Positions 63,191 to 64,000 of a DNA stretch of 64,000 bases are shown here, piece by piece (position 1 is the stretch's first letter; each line of letters begins with the position of its first letter). A model generated the notes under the pieces. That model saw nothing but the letters and a program-made list of their open reading frames with translations, searched no databases and was not told where the DNA came from. The stretch is from Chondrus crispus. Its lineage: Eukaryota; Rhodophyta; Florideophyceae; Gigartinales; Gigartinaceae. The stretch is taken from the NCBI RefSeq assembly GCF_000350225.1, contig NW_005179057.1, positions 464,135 to 528,134 of the forward strand, in the 5' to 3' direction. Position numbers and translations under genes: made by a program.

Positions 63191-63311
63191 TCCGATCGGG
63201 AATTCTAAATCCTATCACCTTGCCATTGTGTTCTGTGACGTCCTGAGGGCTGACTATCAAGCAAAGATTACTTTCACTAATTCCTTCAATTAATTTTCAT
63301 TGAAAAGATCC

Positions 63312-64000
63312 ATGGTTTCCTGTCCTGCTACAGTCCCGAAATTCGGAACTACATCGAGCACACTGGAAAACGGCTTGCAAGAAGTTTTAAGCAGCGCGGA
63401 TACCGAGGTTCTGGGTCTCTATTTTGGCGAACAACAGTGCAGTGACGAAAAAATCGAGGCGTCAAACCGGATTGCAGCTTTTTGCTGCGCCTTTCCGGGA
63501 ATGGAGAGATACGTGAAAGTATGACATATTCTATGGGGGAAAATGAACACAACTTGGACGCAGCGGCGAAGGAAATGGCTGAGAAAAAAGTATCGGAGTT
63601 TATTGAAATCGACAGGAAAGCTCAAGCGGCATACCGCATTCACAGGGATCGCTTCCCCACATCCATATGGTATTGTTGCAAGAAGCTCTGCTATCTAACA
63701 ATCTCAATGGACCCGCTACAGATCCAGCTGTTAGATGAGCTAATTCTGATTCACAACCACGCAAATAGGTGCCATGTCGCACATGAGCAACTAGATGCAC
63801 AGATTGAGACGAGACGCCGCGGTGTAGGGACTTCGACAATTGCTTTTGTTTCACACTCGAGATCTGAAAGGGAGGCCGCCTCGGGACAAGCGCATGGCAC
63901 TGCGCGTCAGAAGGCATTGCGGGAGTTTGCAAGTTTTGTATTAGAGGTATTGCCGTTTCTCTACGGAAAGAGTGACTCCCCCAAAGGAACAGCACGCCCG
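63312..64000 (+). CDS. Unrecognised gene, partial at the right edge (two open segments)
   Basis: Two open segments follow each other. The first runs from the ATG at 63312 to a TGA at 63522-63524 (70 aa). The second is open from an ATG at 63521 to the window end (160 codons). The stop of the first overlaps the ATG of the second as ATGA, on a GAAAGTATGA sequence that could be an intron donor (AAA then GTATGA), so a splice somewhere after 63518 may join the gene. The second segment is Ala/Glu/Lys-rich, probably helical, with a Cys pair (IWYCCKKLCY) and a His-rich loop (ILIHNHANRCHVAHEQLD). No family was recognised. It could be a host gene or part of another element. Confidence 0.4.

Larger units (their letters stand above)
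59759..63311. other. Spacer after the copia element, no firm gene
   Basis: About 3.5 kb. The first part may be the distal flank of the piggyBac element: it has an inverted motif TTGTGCC...GGCACAA at 59904-59925. A (CCGCCGT)n array lies at 60452-60527, a GC-rich island runs to about 61220, and a pyrimidine-rich tract fills 62560-63190. A possible first exon begins at an ATG near 61134 (MSGGSSSGIESWGALLSPLAE), at the 3' edge of the island, but the frame has no domain match. Confidence 0.4.

Noticed and set aside
1-64000. tRNA, rRNA and riboswitch genes
   Set aside because: No cloverleaf with matching box A/B motifs or rRNA-like segment was noticed by eye; a covariance-model search would be needed to exclude them fully.

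Overview
The window looks like a nuclear segment of a red alga, probably a florideophyte of the Chondrus type. This is an inference from four things: genes with no introns or one or two very short ones (115-127 bp), tightly packed host genes, nuclear genes with plastid-targeting leaders (one with a twin-arginine thylakoid-lumen signal), and a long repeat-rich tract of Ty3/gypsy, Ty1/copia and piggyBac elements beside the gene-dense block. No rRNA, tRNA or CRISPR array was seen.

Gene-dense block, 1-17.9 kb. Ten host genes: a photolyase-N/alpha-beta hydrolase fusion (-), a small two-helix membrane protein (-), a lumenal histidine-phosphatase-fold protein lacking the usual catalytic histidines (-), a DUF202 membrane protein (+), a PH-domain Ser/Thr kinase with a very long activation segment (+), a CANT1-type apyrase (-), CCT2 chaperonin (+), PPME1 methylesterase (-), a UAS-UIM-UBX Cdc48 cofactor (+) and a TadA-type tRNA adenosine deaminase (-). 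The last six run in alternating convergent and divergent pairs. Convergent 3' ends lie 50-141 bp apart, and divergent starts share 0.8-1.9 kb of spacer. The genes are general housekeeping genes with no obvious single pathway.

Repeat-rich desert, 17.9-23.1 kb. No convincing gene, but several minisatellites, two notable palindromes and a dispersed repeat family with four copies.

Unknown three-ORF block, 23.1-29.5 kb. A 775-aa coiled-coil protein (+), a ~450-aa protein of unknown fold (-) and a Ulp1/SENP-like cysteine protease (+). They sit between the desert and the retrotransposons and may form an undescribed mobile element; no ends were found.

Retrotransposon tract, 30.3-59.8 kb. Gypsy-1 (30274-43140) has matching 593-bp LTRs, a chromodomain integrase, a large antisense ORF and an array of about 15 evenly spaced hairpins. 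It abuts gypsy-2 (43141-50427, minus strand), which keeps its 1055-bp 5' LTR but has lost its 3' end; the two share a primer-binding site. A decayed piggyBac transposase (50944-52846) follows. Its 3' flank holds a copia element (52912-59758) with 377-bp LTRs, a CTGAA target duplication and a two-finger C2H2 ORF in its leader.

Right edge, 59.8-64 kb. A heptamer minisatellite, a GC-rich island, a pyrimidine-rich degenerate array and the start of an unrecognised gene running off the window.
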